The notes beneath the pieces are model-generated. The model was not told where the DNA came from, made no database searches, and saw only the letters and a program-made list of their open reading frames with translations. A program made the position numbers and the translations under genes. Of a stretch of DNA of 64,000 nucleotides, positions 41,699 to 51,991 are shown piece by piece (positions within the stretch are counted from its first letter, which is position 1; each line of letters begins with the position of its first letter). The stretch is from contig NC_031672.1 in NCBI RefSeq assembly GCF_001640025.1, positions 2,976,001-3,040,000 on the forward strand. The letters run 5' to 3'. The DNA is from Sugiyamaella lignohabitans. Lineage: Eukaryota > Ascomycota > Dipodascomycetes > Dipodascales > Trichomonascaceae.

Positions 41699-41751
41699 AG
41701 CTCGCAAAGCGAGCACCACCAGGTCCGGGCGGAGCCCGGCCGCCGGAGGCC
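41699..41751 (-). repeat. GC-hairpin half-element, CCGGGC-core subfamily, 3' of the YIM1-like gene
   Basis: The core CCGGGC/GCCCGG replaces CTGGGGC/GCCCCAG. The tail hairpin is GCTCGCAAAGCGAGC. The head faces the stop codon at 41785, 34 bp away. Confidence 0.85.
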
Positions 41752-41784
41752 CACACACACAGAAATAAAAAGAATTAAATTAAA

Positions 41785-42855
41785 TTACTCAATAGCGATG
41801 ACGACTTTGCCTCGGCTCCGCTGGCTATCTAGCTTGGTCCAGCCCTGTTTCCAGTCTTTCAGGGGGTAGACGCTGTCAATAGTGACTTTGATGTGGTTTT
41901 GTTCAAAGATATCTTTGGCCTTTTTGACCCATTCATGAGTGGGCGAGACAAACCTGATATGATAGTTTATGCCGTACAAGCGGCCAAAGAAAATTCTCGT
42001 GGCCATGAATGGCAAACGGTATAAATAAGACAGGATATGGCTTGCTGTGTAATCCGACGAGCTCACATCTCCGACAATTGAGATAAAAGCGGACCCCGTT
42101 CTACTGGGGAGCAGAAGCTTTGGAAACTGGGACACAACCTCATAACCTCCTATACAGTCAAGTACAAAGGCGAACCTTTTTCCATCCAAGTCTGTATTAA
42201 CAACGTTTATGATATCCTTAGCGAGATCCTTAGACTTTCGATAATCGACAGTAATATCAGCACCTAGCTCACGTACATAAGATTCACTCGATGTAGAGCA
42301 TGTCGCAACAACTTTGTCGACACCAAAATGCTGTTTGGCGAGTTGGATAGCAAACGAGCCTACAGTAGTGGCTCCACCGAGAATGAGAACTGAAGAGTCA
42401 GGTCCTCTTAGAAGTTTGGGATCAGCTGCTGCTAGGGCTTGGTATGCGGTTCCAAAACATAAAGGGAATGCGGCAGCCTCTTCGTACGAGAGTCCATTTG
42501 GAACCTTGATAACTGCCTGTTTGTTGATATCGATTACAATATGAGTAGCAAGAGTGCCTGTGCCCCAAATCTTGGCGAGCATGCCACATACTCTATCACC
42601 AGGTTGGAACTGGTTAGTGATAGCATCACCCACTTTGACAATATCACCAGAATAATCTCTACCCACAGCCTTTTCACCAGGAACGAAACTGAGAGGTGCA
42701 AGGTTCGCCAATTTAATATCAACAGGGTTAAGAGCAGCACATCGGATCTTGATCAGAACTGATGTAGGTCCTATATTCGAAGGAATGGGGTTTTTGACGA
42801 ATCGTAGCTTGCCAGCCCTCTTATATGTGAGTGCTTCAAATGATGTAGTAGCCAT
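41785..42855 (-). CDS. MDR-family zinc-free oxidoreductase, YIM1-like
   Basis: 356 residues of the medium-chain dehydrogenase/reductase fold. The N-terminal GroES-like part has VLIKIRCAALNPVDIKLAN and VGRDYSGDIVKVGD. The nucleotide-binding part has ILGGATTVGSFAIQLAKQ with a modified Rossmann glycine pattern. Catalytic zinc cysteines are absent, as in quinone-oxidoreductase-like members. Size and layout match the Yim1/Ast family of yeasts (Yim1 is 365). NADPH-dependent reduction is expected, but the substrate is unknown. Confidence 0.8.
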   Translation of the reverse strand: MATTSFEALTYKRAGKLRFVKNPIPSNIGPTSVLIKIRCAALNPVDIKLANLAPLSFVPGEKAVGRDYSGDIVKVGDAITNQFQPGDRVCGMLAKIWGTGTLATHIVIDINKQAVIKVPNGLSYEEAAAFPLCFGTAYQALAAADPKLLRGPDSSVLILGGATTVGSFAIQLAKQHFGVDKVVATCSTSSESYVRELGADITVDYRKSKDLAKDIINVVNTDLDGKRFAFVLDCIGGYEVVSQFPKLLLPSRTGSAFISIVGDVSSSDYTASHILSYLYRLPFMATRIFFGRLYGINYHIRFVSPTHEWVKKAKDIFEQNHIKVTIDSVYPLKDWKQGWTKLDSQRSRGKVVIAIE

Positions 42856-43369
42856 GGTCAGAATTCCTAGTATATACTATCTGAAAAATATGATAGTGGC
42901 GTAAGTTTCAAGTCGATACAGGGAGAATACAATAGAAAAACGCCTTGGAGATGAGTATCAAATACTAATCAAAAAGACAGAGATGAGTATAAATACTATT
43001 CAAAGACTAGTGTTGGAATTTCAGTATTTTATCGCATCAGGAGAAGGACTGGCACAGTTTAAATATTCTTAAGGTCTAAGATCACCTTCGGACTTATTAC
43101 TCCGCTCCTCGGGATTCGGTCTGTCAAAATAAACTCACCTGCATGTGAGGATGGATTTATTCTGTCCCGCTTCTGGTTAACGGTGTTGACTATGCGTATG
43201 CCAGCCGCGGTATAGCGATTCAGTTAACACTACTCTGGGACTGGTGTACTCAGGCGCGCTTTCTTCGTTTAGAAGAGCACAGTCAACAGATTAAGAGTCA
43301 CACAGTCAACAGATTAATTATCAAATATATTAATCCCGATCTATAACGGTTTTATAGACAGCAGTACAA
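42856..43369. other. Intergenic region with a short tandem repeat
   Basis: About 510 bp between divergent reading frames. It contains a duplicated CACAGTCAACAGATTA word (at about 43278 and 43302). No gene was recognised. Confidence 0.5.
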
Positions 43370-43843
43370 ATGGTCAACATCACAGCAATTATCAGTTTCT
43401 TCAACTGCATCAATAACACAGAAATCAATTACAATTTTACTGTATATGATAACACCTTTCTAACGATACTACCAAGCACATTCCGTAGTCTCGATCTCGA
43501 TGGAGTTGACGCTGAACTCAGTAAATGCCGAACTAAGTACAATTGGTACATACCGATTATATTACAGAGTAGTGATTATGAAGCTGAACATACGTTGACT
43601 AGCCAAGCGATCACACATGCTGAGATCAACAGTATTGCTGATGCTGTAGATGGCAACAGTTATGAAGAACGGTACCCCAACCGCGGACCTACTTTAAATA
43701 ACGGAAACACAACCATGCCGGAAGATATCAACATTAAGATACGCACAGTCAACAAACGGCGTGTGAATAGTGGGCCCGAGCTCATCTCCGGAGGTCAGGG
43801 TCATCTTTCGCCACACCAAACTAAATTAGTAAGTCGTTCCTAA
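43370..43843 (+). CDS. Hypothetical ORF of 157 residues
   Basis: An uninterrupted frame with unremarkable yeast-like composition, Asn/Thr/Ile-rich, with no motif or family I recognise. A short hydrophobic start (VNITAIISFF) is too weak to call a signal peptide. It lies between repeated DNA on both sides. It may be a lineage-specific gene or a chance ORF. Confidence 0.3.
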   Translation: MVNITAIISFFNCINNTEINYNFTVYDNTFLTILPSTFRSLDLDGVDAELSKCRTKYNWYIPIILQSSDYEAEHTLTSQAITHAEINSIADAVDGNSYEERYPNRGPTLNNGNTTMPEDINIKIRTVNKRRVNSGPELISGGQGHLSPHQTKLVSRS

Positions 43844-44413
43844 CCCGGCCGGGATCTAACGTGCGGTACTCCGCATCTCTGTGGCGACATAACTTTTGAC
43901 GACAAATATCACGTGATTCTCCAGGGCTTTCATGTAGGGTTGAAGGCTAGATTACGGTCGGATAGAAAGATAATGAGAACCCTTAAACGGTACTTACTTT
44001 ATCTCCTATCTGATTCAATCCTTGAATATTGGACGGTACTTACTTTATCGACTATCTGATTCGTGATTCAATCCTGGAATATTCGAGTTCGCTAGCCGTG
44101 ACTGTATGACCTCAATTTTTTAAACAAATGAAATAGATCATGCAATGAATCAGACGCAGGGTTCGGGACTCTGGTGTCGAGAAGCATTGTAACGACTCAA
44201 GCTCAATGAATGAGAAGAAGAGGAGCAACGAATCAGGTGATAGCCGAGTGCCGGAGGCAGCCAACCTTATCATATATAGCACTGAGACAAAATAAATAAG
44301 GACACTGAATATGATGTCGAATGGGAGTGGTAGAAGAACATGAATATGAATGTCAATAAATAATATAAGGGCATGTGATACCCGTTAAATGAATGGTATG
44401 GTGAAATATGTGT
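43844..44413. other. Intergenic region with a tandem duplication
   Basis: About 570 bp. It contains the tandem repeat at 43988-44086; otherwise no feature was recognised. Confidence 0.5.
43988..44086. repeat. Imperfect tandem repeat, two copies (about 46 and 53 bp)
   Basis: Both copies start CGGTACTTACTTTATC and end GATTCAATCC.TGAATATT-like. The second carries a 7-bp insertion that duplicates GATTC. It lies between the hypothetical ORF and APS2. Confidence 0.85.
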
Positions 44414-44952
44414 CTATGGCATCTTTTCAAACTGCTCTAGTCGCTGGAGAATGACCTTTTTAGACGTTTCTTCAACCTCACCAGCGAGAAACACCTCATC
44501 TAACACACCATATACTTTGTGGAAATTGAAGACAATATCTAGTTCACATACATTTCCAAAAAATGTATCAAGAATCTCGACAAATAAATGCAATGCTTCC
44601 AGGTAATAAAGCTCGTTATCCGACTCGTCGATACAAGCACAGAAGAACAGTCCTGCGTACCGCCTGTATACAATTTTATAACTTCGAAACTCGACAAAGT
44701 TACTCTGGAATTTTTGGTCTCTTGAAGCCACTAATCTATGCACTTCGCCTTTAATTTTGAGCTTTTCAGAATTCTGTTGAGATGTAGTTAGTACCCATGG
44801 TTGACCGGAACAGTACGGCATGATCTGGCCGCGACTCCCGTCTAGGAAAAAGACGTCGCAGTAAAAATTATACTTACCGTATATGGAGAATACCATTTTG
44901 CCACACGGGTCTTTCCCTGACGATTCTGAATTAAAATAAACTGGAGAACCAT
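44414..44952 (-). CDS. APS2: AP-2 adaptor complex small subunit sigma (Aps2), two exons
   Basis: Exons 44952-44878 and 44773-44414 join to 144 residues (142 in human sigma-2). The donor is GTAAGT; a TACTAAC branch site and CAACAG acceptor follow. The joined start [20 protein letters not shown] plus YSPYT then [15 protein letters not shown] aligns across the whole longin-fold family. Downstream, [37 protein letters not shown] and [14 protein letters not shown] match AP-2 sigma better than AP-1 or AP-3 sigma. It acts in clathrin-mediated endocytosis by binding dileucine cargo. Intron read-through would give a misleading 160-residue frame starting at 44896. Confidence 0.95.
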
Positions 44953-46139
44953 TCTTCCAAATTGTCTCCTGCTGTTAGTCGCGTAATAAGTCAGGATAGT
45001 TGACAACCAGGTTTCTTGCATATCATGTTGATCCTTCTAAAGGAGCTACCAATCGCTTTTAAGAGACTTGGTAGTAGTAGATAACATCCAGAACTTGACC
45101 AAGACATGGGATATCAAGCTGGTGCCTTGGAGTTTATCTCTGAAATATAGTTTTTCTTGAATTGTCACGGATTCACTGTCCTTTCAGCTTCTTCACTGAT
45201 ATTATATTCTATGACCAGTAGCAACGATGCCCGAAATCTACTCTGCATTGTGACTAGCCCATGACTAGGAAAAAAGATAGCACTAGACTGTTTTTCATAG
45301 CATGATATCATTTATATTATATTATAAGTGCGAGAGACTTGACCCTTTATTTCCTCAGCCAAAAGCTGTCAGCTGTGGCCGGAATATACTATCCTGCATG
45401 AACTACACCTACGACATGCAGGTGTACTTTCTGCAGGTATTACGAGCTTATATATCAGGACGTAAGGTGGATGAGTTTTGTTACTATCTACTGGGCCTGC
45501 GTGCCTCCGGCAGCTGGGGCTCTGCCCCAGACCCCGTTGCTCCTCTCGCTGCGCTCGAGTCGAGCATCTCGGATCTCCTCTTTCGTATACTGAGATCCGT
45601 TCAGGAGTCAAAGGTCGCCTATGGCGGTTTGTCCTCATTTGATTCACATCCTAATCTCCACTCATTATCCTTTGTGAGGTTATGAAAAATAAAAGCACCT
45701 TCTTTACTTTGTAAATGAAGCAATACTTGCTTGCTAAGCTGTATCAATTCCTCATGAAAATACTGCTATTATTTTCAGGCTGTGAACTTGGAGTAAAGGC
45801 TCGTATCCTACGCCATATAATTGCGAGAATGAATGTTTAGAGGGAAGATTTTATATTGTAGATCATCATGTCATAAGACTGGTTCATACTTGTCCTAACA
45901 ATAATTTTGAGAAAAAAAATAGGGTAAAACGACAGGTTAAATGCTCCCTTCTCATATTTATAAGCATGGATCTACCATCAGGGTCTAACGATCATCACTG
46001 TGCTAATGACAGCAAGAGCTGTACACCAGATCTTTCAGCTTCTTGGAAGCAGAAGACTCCTGAGTAGTGATGCATGTACCTACTGAAGAAGTAGCAGAGT
46101 TAAAATCTATATAAACTGTCCGATGAAACAAAAATCCTG
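44953..46139. other. Gene-poor region upstream of APS2
   Basis: About 1.2 kb of AT-rich DNA with one solitary hairpin half-element (45502-45562). No gene was recognised. Confidence 0.5.
45502..45562 (+). repeat. GC-hairpin half-element (solo)
   Basis: Head GTGCCTCCGGCAG, standard core with TCT loop, CTGCGCTCGAGTCG tail. No gene end is nearby. Confidence 0.9.
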
Positions 46140-46790
46140 AGATAAAATATTGTCCCTGCTATGCATGGAATTTCCAGCTCATGCAATGCAGAGTATAGCA
46201 TACCCAGTAATGCAAAATGTGTGTACAACAATGCACTCAGTCTATTATTTCGAGCTGATGGTCTTGAGGGCCATGATGTCCAGCCTATGTAATGAACGTC
46301 TAGGCTAATAGTTCTCGCTTCAGTTTATGTAATACAACGCCCAATTATAGCACTAAACGATTTGTAGAGCGGGATTCTCTGTGGATTGAGGGTTGGTATC
46401 TTCAGGTGCAGTTCGGAGTGCCTCCAAGGCTCTCAATGGGCAATTCTTTGCACCAGTTGTAGTTGATTTTGTTCTGGTAGGGCAGAAGTTAGAATACCAA
46501 GAGTGAAGCGGATTCTAATATGTATCTCACAAAGCCAGATAGAGCCTGTTATGAGAGGTGGGGCCAAAGCTGCTCATAGTGTTCCTAGTGGTGAGATCCC
46601 CTCAGAGTCGCTTTGCCAAGGGACCCTACTGATCTCTATCGTCAGTGGTCGCCAGATCCAGATAGGAGGCAGACAGTTTCATGATCTTTACATTAATCCC
46701 CTTAGGCTCTCAACATTTGGTTGAGATATGTTCTCTTGCTAGAACACCAACCTATAGCCATTCTAGTTCAGTAATCTCCATTTCATCTTC
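46140..46790 (-). pseudogene. Decayed tyrosine-recombinase-like element (DIRS/Crypton-like)
   Basis: On the minus strand, fragments in three frames and interrupted by stops follow the order of a tyrosine recombinase. NVESLRGL then RPLTIEI (46580-46720) resembles the end of the N-terminal SAM-like domain. GFVRYILESASLL (about 46500-46540) resembles the GFLR..EL box. RTKSTTTGAKNCPLRALEAL (about 46405-46465) resembles KT...G.....CPVRAL. A possible HxxR-region relic (ARNNRLSALLYTHFALLGML) lies near 46220. No intact ORF remains. The assignment is by eye from order and spacing of short matches, so it is moderate. Confidence 0.42.
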
Positions 46791-47001
46791 GAAATTACTA
46801 TATACACAACCTGATATGTAGCAGCTCCATGAGAAGATGTTAGAAGCAGAGCTTCACATCGATATCTCGAAGAATTTACAAAAATATGTCAAGAGTAATC
46901 TTTCAATTCTTATCATGAAGATAAATTATACAGCATACACATAAAACATGTAAAAAAATAAAAGACGAGTGATATTTTTGGATAAATGGGCAGTACTGCA
47001 T

Positions 47002-47848
47002 TTAGAATTGCAAGGCTTGACCCTTTTGCTTCTTGTCACCACCAAGTTCGAAGTGCTTACATCTCTTCAAGGGGAGTTGAGCCTTGGTCTTGCAGACAGT
47101 GCACTCAAGACGGAGGACGACCTTCTTGGTGGTCTTAGCCTTCTTGTGGAAAACTTGCTTGGTTTGACCACCATAACCTCTTTGCTTACGGTCATAACGT
47201 CTCTTACCTTGGGCAAAGAGAGAAGCCTTACCGGCCTTGTATTGGGTGACCTTGTGTTGGGTGTGCTTGCGGCACTCCTTACCCTTGCAGTAGGTTCTTC
47301 TAGTCTTTGGGATATTGACTGTGATGTGTTAGTAAAGTCTTGAAAATAAAAGCGTTGATGTTATTAGACAGAACGAATAGACAAGATGATAACACGCTAT
47401 GCGAAAAATAAAAAAAAATAGAAGGGGGTCGATACATTATTCGAATAAAGTTAATAACGTCGATATTGTTGATGAGAAGATAGATTCGAGTTTCATAACC
47501 TGAGACTGTGTCCTAGGATCCAATATACCTTCCACTCCACATATTGACTGTAATTCGGGGAATACTATCTTGCACTCTGACAATTCGAGCAGTTCATTGT
47601 AAAGCATCATTTAAAAAGAACTCGGTTAATAGTGTCGAAGTTTCTGTCGAGTTTAGAAACATTGTATCTTAATCTGACGAGCTCCAATGGCAAGGAATCT
47701 TCACGTCATAGGTCACGTCTCATCGTCTGGTCAAAAAGTTGTACAGCAAATTCGAATCCAGTTTACACATTTACATTCACAATACAGTCGATTAATCAGT
47801 CTTGTCGTCTTCATTCTGTCTCATTTGTTCATTTCTAAACATACCCAT
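47002..47848 (-). CDS. RPL42: 60S ribosomal protein eL42 (Rpl42) with Gln56
   Basis: Exon 1 is only ATGG (47848-47845, donor GTATGT). A 526-bp intron ends TACTAAC then CACAG. Exon 2 is 47318-47002. The product is 106 residues, the same length as yeast Rpl42, with near-identical sequence ([38 protein letters not shown], then the end [20 protein letters not shown]). The four zinc cysteines are present. Residue 56, in [11 protein letters not shown], is Gln (codon CAA at 47157-47155) in place of Pro. This substitution is known to confer cycloheximide resistance in several yeasts. An antisense frame at 46969-47343 is a shadow. Confidence 0.97.
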
Positions 47849-48260
47849 TGTTGATTATTTTATGTGTAGTTGGTTTGTCGAAGCTGCAAATATCACACAC
47901 AAAAGGCTTGGGCTTGACTTGACTGAGCTTCCCAGTACCTGAAATTTGCGTCGCTTTGAGTTGCAAACTCACGTTTCCTATTTAGGTAATATGTGATTTG
48001 GATAGCTGTGACTGCATTTACCACATATGTATGTATTCACTAATTAATGAATCGATATGCACGTGACTTAGAAATGAGGGTAAGGGTCTATGTATACAGG
48101 TCGATGCAAGGGTCCACTGATGCGGAAATCAGTCCTCGAGCCTGGTACGACAGTTCTGTATTTGAGTAACAAGCGGATAAATTATGGCTTGTAACTAAAT
48201 AGCTGATCAGGACTAAGATTATTTTAGATTATTGTAAGCCAAAAGTAGAGGGAACAAGTC
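47849..48260. other. RPL42 promoter and intergenic region
   Basis: About 410 bp. It is presumed to hold ribosomal-protein gene promoter elements; none could be named with confidence. Confidence 0.4.
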
Positions 48261-48321
48261 CGACTCGAGCGGAGCGAGAGGAGCCACGGGGTCTGGGGCA
48301 GAGCCCCAGCCGCCGGAGGCA
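48261..48321 (-). repeat. GC-hairpin half-element (solo), 3' of DUR3
   Basis: CTCGAG-type tail, standard core with GGGGCAGAGCCCC. The head faces the DUR3 stop codon, 122 bp away. Confidence 0.92.
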
Positions 48322-48442
48322 CCCTTCCCGAGCTGAATATAGTTATTTCAAAAACATAAATTAAAAACAAAACCCGAACTAAATAAATATCTAACTAGAC
48401 CCAGAAATCACATGCTTGGTTTAAGCTACATATGATCATTTT

Positions 48443-50593
48443 TTACTCCTTTTCTTCTCTTTCAGAGAGCTCAGGAGGGGGACTTCCTGGAGCATTGAAG
48501 ATCTGGGCATCCACTCCTCGTTGGACGTGACCATGCATTTCCTCGGGGTGGGCATTTTGCCAGGCCCGTAGTTTGTAAGACTGTCCAGTAAGGTCCCAGA
48601 AGATACCACGGAGAGTATGGGCAATAGCCAATCTACTCTCAATCAGTGGATAAACTCCAACAGCAAGTAATCCCATCATTCCCCAGATGACAGCAACGAC
48701 CACCCAACCGGTGAAGAACTTCTTGCTGAAAATGTATCCTGATCCGTACATGGGCATTGGCCAAATAATGAGCAGGGAAAGTGCGATAACAACAGTCAGA
48801 ATTCTGGCTATCTTGGAATACTTGTGCAGGATCAGTTGATCAGCAGCATCTCTGGCGGCAATGGCCTCTTCATTGACTACAGCCATAGTCTTGGACGCTT
48901 CGGTGCTGTCAATGGTGGTCTCCTCTTCAACGGGGTAGTCATCTTTAACACTCTTGATATTCTTCAACTCTTCGAAATCATAGTTGTCCATCTTGAAAAT
49001 CAAGGTAAGGACAGGGACAATAACAAGAGGAGAGCAAAGAGCTACTACGTTTCCTGCCAACATAGGCATCTCAGATCCAGTGGTAGTAACATTCAAGGTA
49101 CCAAACAAGCCCTTGGTTGTACTTAACCATGAAGTAATGGCGAAGATGAATCCAATAACAGGAGTAAAGGTGGCAGCATGCCAGTTAAGTCCTTTCCACA
49201 TCAAGGTCAAACAAAGAGGAATAACACCAGCAGAAATAATAACACCCATCAACAAATAAAGGTAACCCATAGAAACACCGGCGTAGAAAAGACCAACGGA
49301 AAAACCAGCCATTACCAGACCGTAAGCAATGACGGTGGTATGGGTGATCCAAATCAGCCTCTTTCCACTGGCAGTAGGGTTGAAGTAGGTCTTGTAAATA
49401 TCAAAGGTAAAGATTGACGAGACAGCAATAAGTTCGGCAGAACTGGCAGAAGTGACTGCCATGAACACCAAAATAAGAGCAGCGCCAGCACCACCCTTTC
49501 CGAGAAGAGCCACAGCAGCATTTGGAAGAACAAGTCCAGCACTGACATCAGCAGCAGACATAGGATTGGGGTAGGTGGGCCAAGCAGGGTTGTGTTGAAG
49601 AGCCAAGGCAGCCAATCCCAAGGTAGTAGCGAGCAGCCATGGGATGGAGAACCAAGCCAAGCCACCCATAACATAACCAGGAAGAGCAGAAGCTGGCGAA
49701 GCAGCAATAGCCTTGTTCCAGTATCCATTATCCAAAAAGACAGTACCGAAGTTACCAGCCAAATTGATAACATAGAAAATACCGCCAGATCTGGATTTCA
49801 TAGTCAAGTAAGAACCTTCAGCATTACCAGCCAATGGAGAGGTCTCAGCCAGTTTGACGAGCAAGTCATACAAACGACCAGGTGATCCAATAAGGTCAGA
49901 GGTGGCATACACAGTAAAGGCAAATACGAGAATAATAACATAAATGATTACGGTGTGAATGTAATCAGTGAGGAAAGTGGCACGAATACCACCAAATAAA
50001 GTATAAATAACAACACCCAAAGGAAGCAAGAAACATGCAGCAACGGTGTTCATACCAGTTAAGTCGCTTACAACAGCAGAACCACCAGTGAGCAACATAG
50101 CAGTAACAAGAATATTAGTAGCCAAACCAAAACATAGGTACACAATGTGAGTAGCAGTGCCATATCTCTGCCTGACAACTTCCAGGAAAGTATGGGCAGT
50201 AGGAGCCTTTTTCTTGAGTTCTATTGCCATAGTAGCAAAGAGGATGATCTATTCATTTTGTTAGCATTTGATTAGAGAGACAGGGGTCTTGGAATTACAA
50301 CTTACTTGTACGGTTGCACCAGCGGCATAGGAATAGGCTCCCATGACACCATTCTTGTAAACTTGAGCAGTGGATTGTAATAGAGTTGCAGCCCAAGTCC
50401 AACTACTGACAACAGCACAGGCAATCAAACCAGTCTTGACAGATCTTCCCGCAGTCGAGAACTCTTCTGAAGTCATAACTTCTTTCTGGTAACGACGCAG
50501 AGAAGCAGTGGTCAGAATCATACCAATTGCGAAGGCGAAACCAACGCCCACCACGACACCATAGCCAACTCCTTCTGATAATGGGGCTGTCAT
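48443..50593 (-). CDS. DUR3: Urea/polyamine transporter Dur3 (SSS family), two exons
   Basis: Exons 50593-50306 and 50248-48443 join to 697 residues (735 in S. cerevisiae). The intron has donor GTAAGT, a GCTAAC branch site and an AATAG acceptor. There are about 15 transmembrane segments of the sodium:solute symporter fold: [18 protein letters not shown] at the start, then [40 protein letters not shown] and [20 protein letters not shown], with conserved [20 protein letters not shown]. It is a plasma-membrane high-affinity urea uptake carrier. Genes of this type are typically nitrogen-regulated; the binding sites were not resolved here. A hairpin half-element lies 122 bp 3'. Confidence 0.96.
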
Positions 50594-51991
50594 TGTGCTA
50601 TAAACTGTTTCTTAGATGTCTATACTATTCGATATTCAAGTTATTTAGGTAACTATTTATATAAATGGAAAGATCGTTAATCGCCGACCATACTAGACAG
50701 AGCATTCATGTCAGGGATGCAAAATAAAATTTCATGACCGGCCAGATTCGGCTTGTGTGTTGCTGACGAGATAGCTGATCGTTTCAACCGTCAGATCCAC
50801 CAACCACACTTTTCCGAGGGTGTCAGCGGCGATCAGGTCTGAAAGTACAATAAGATAGAACATGTCGATCCATTAATGGGATTCGCCCGAGGAGAATGAT
50901 TGACATAAACTTTATTAAGAAATTATTAAAACACAATTTACAATCTGAAAAATTGGAATTTCAACTGATAACTCCAAAAAAATGTATTACTTGGAAAATA
51001 TTTTCTCCTTCTTGTAACCATTGTGCATTCTTGATATGACTACGGGTATAAATTCTACCAATTTGTAAGTCAATTGTCTGTCCATAGCAGTTGGATGTGC
51101 CTGACAAGTCTCCGACATGTCTCACTGATACATAATTTAATGCAGTTTCCAGTTGAATTGAGATTTTTTTTGACAACTAGGGCGCGCGCGTCAGCCGGAA
51201 ATATGTGACCGACACCCCTATTTCATATCCTCTCAACTACTATTGGATGGATGCGACATCAAATCAGTCTGCGATAGCAACGCGATGCAGTATGTCATGA
51301 TGAGCGTCAACACGAACCAGGCAGCGATCGACGGTTTATTGCATGATAAGATAACGTCGATGCAGATGATTGGACGATAGGCATTGCCAGAGATAAGATA
51401 CTGATTGTGCGTTATCGGAGGTGGGACTTGTTCTCCCGAGCTTTCGGATGGTATGTATTCACCAGGGTATAGTTTCAAACCTTAAGCAGGGGTCATTTAC
51501 GCATTGAGCTGTAAAGATACTCCCAAACGAGCTGCCTGACATAACGTGCCAAGTCATCAGGTCAAACGACCGGTCCCTACATTTCAGGCAATATCTGCAT
51601 ATCACCAGGGCCTGGTTACCCCCGCGCATCTTACGAAAAGCTTGTTATCTAATATCTTCATTAAACGGGTCGTGGGGGTTTGAGGCGGGGGTCGGCCTCC
51701 GGCGGCTGGGGCTCTGCCCCAGACCCCGTAGCTCGCTTCGCTCGTTCCATTAAAGCTGGTTTCTTTGTAATAATTGACGGGTCTCCGGGAAGTGGAATGG
51801 TTGGTAATTTAATGTGCGGTATTAGTAATTCATTGTATATTGGAAATTTACAGCCAGTGTCGAGATAATCATGATCGACAGGGTTCACACTGCACGCGGC
51901 TGAACTAAGTTTTGAGATCGCGAGATGATCTCCAGATCCAGACTTTAATATCAAATATTAATATTTGTTTTCCAGGCTAAAGGTGGATCAA
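50594..51991. other. Divergent promoter region with one half-element
   Basis: About 1.4 kb between DUR3 and the NDP-glucose dehydratase gene. It holds the half-element at 51694-51744 and an AT-rich stretch at 50920-51000. No gene was recognised; small minus-strand ORFs (50961-51176, 51233-51478) have no recognisable features. Confidence 0.5.
51694..51744 (+). repeat. GC-hairpin half-element upstream of the dehydratase gene
   Basis: Head GGCCTCCGGCGG, standard core, short tail GCTCGCTTCGCTCG. With the inverted half at 53400-53461 it brackets the dehydratase gene. Confidence 0.88.

Larger units (their letters stand above)
41336..41784. other. POB3 promoter region with two diverged half-elements
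   Basis: About 450 bp between two minus-strand genes, holding the half-elements at 41493 and 41699. No gene was recognised. Confidence 0.5.

Noticed and set aside
44774..44896. N-terminal extension of the AP-2 sigma ORF starting at 44896
   Set aside because: It reads into the intron. The spliced exon 1 from 44952 restores the conserved AP-2 sigma start.
46969..47343. 124-codon plus-strand ORF
   Set aside because: It is antisense to RPL42 exon 2, which is unmistakable on the minus strand.
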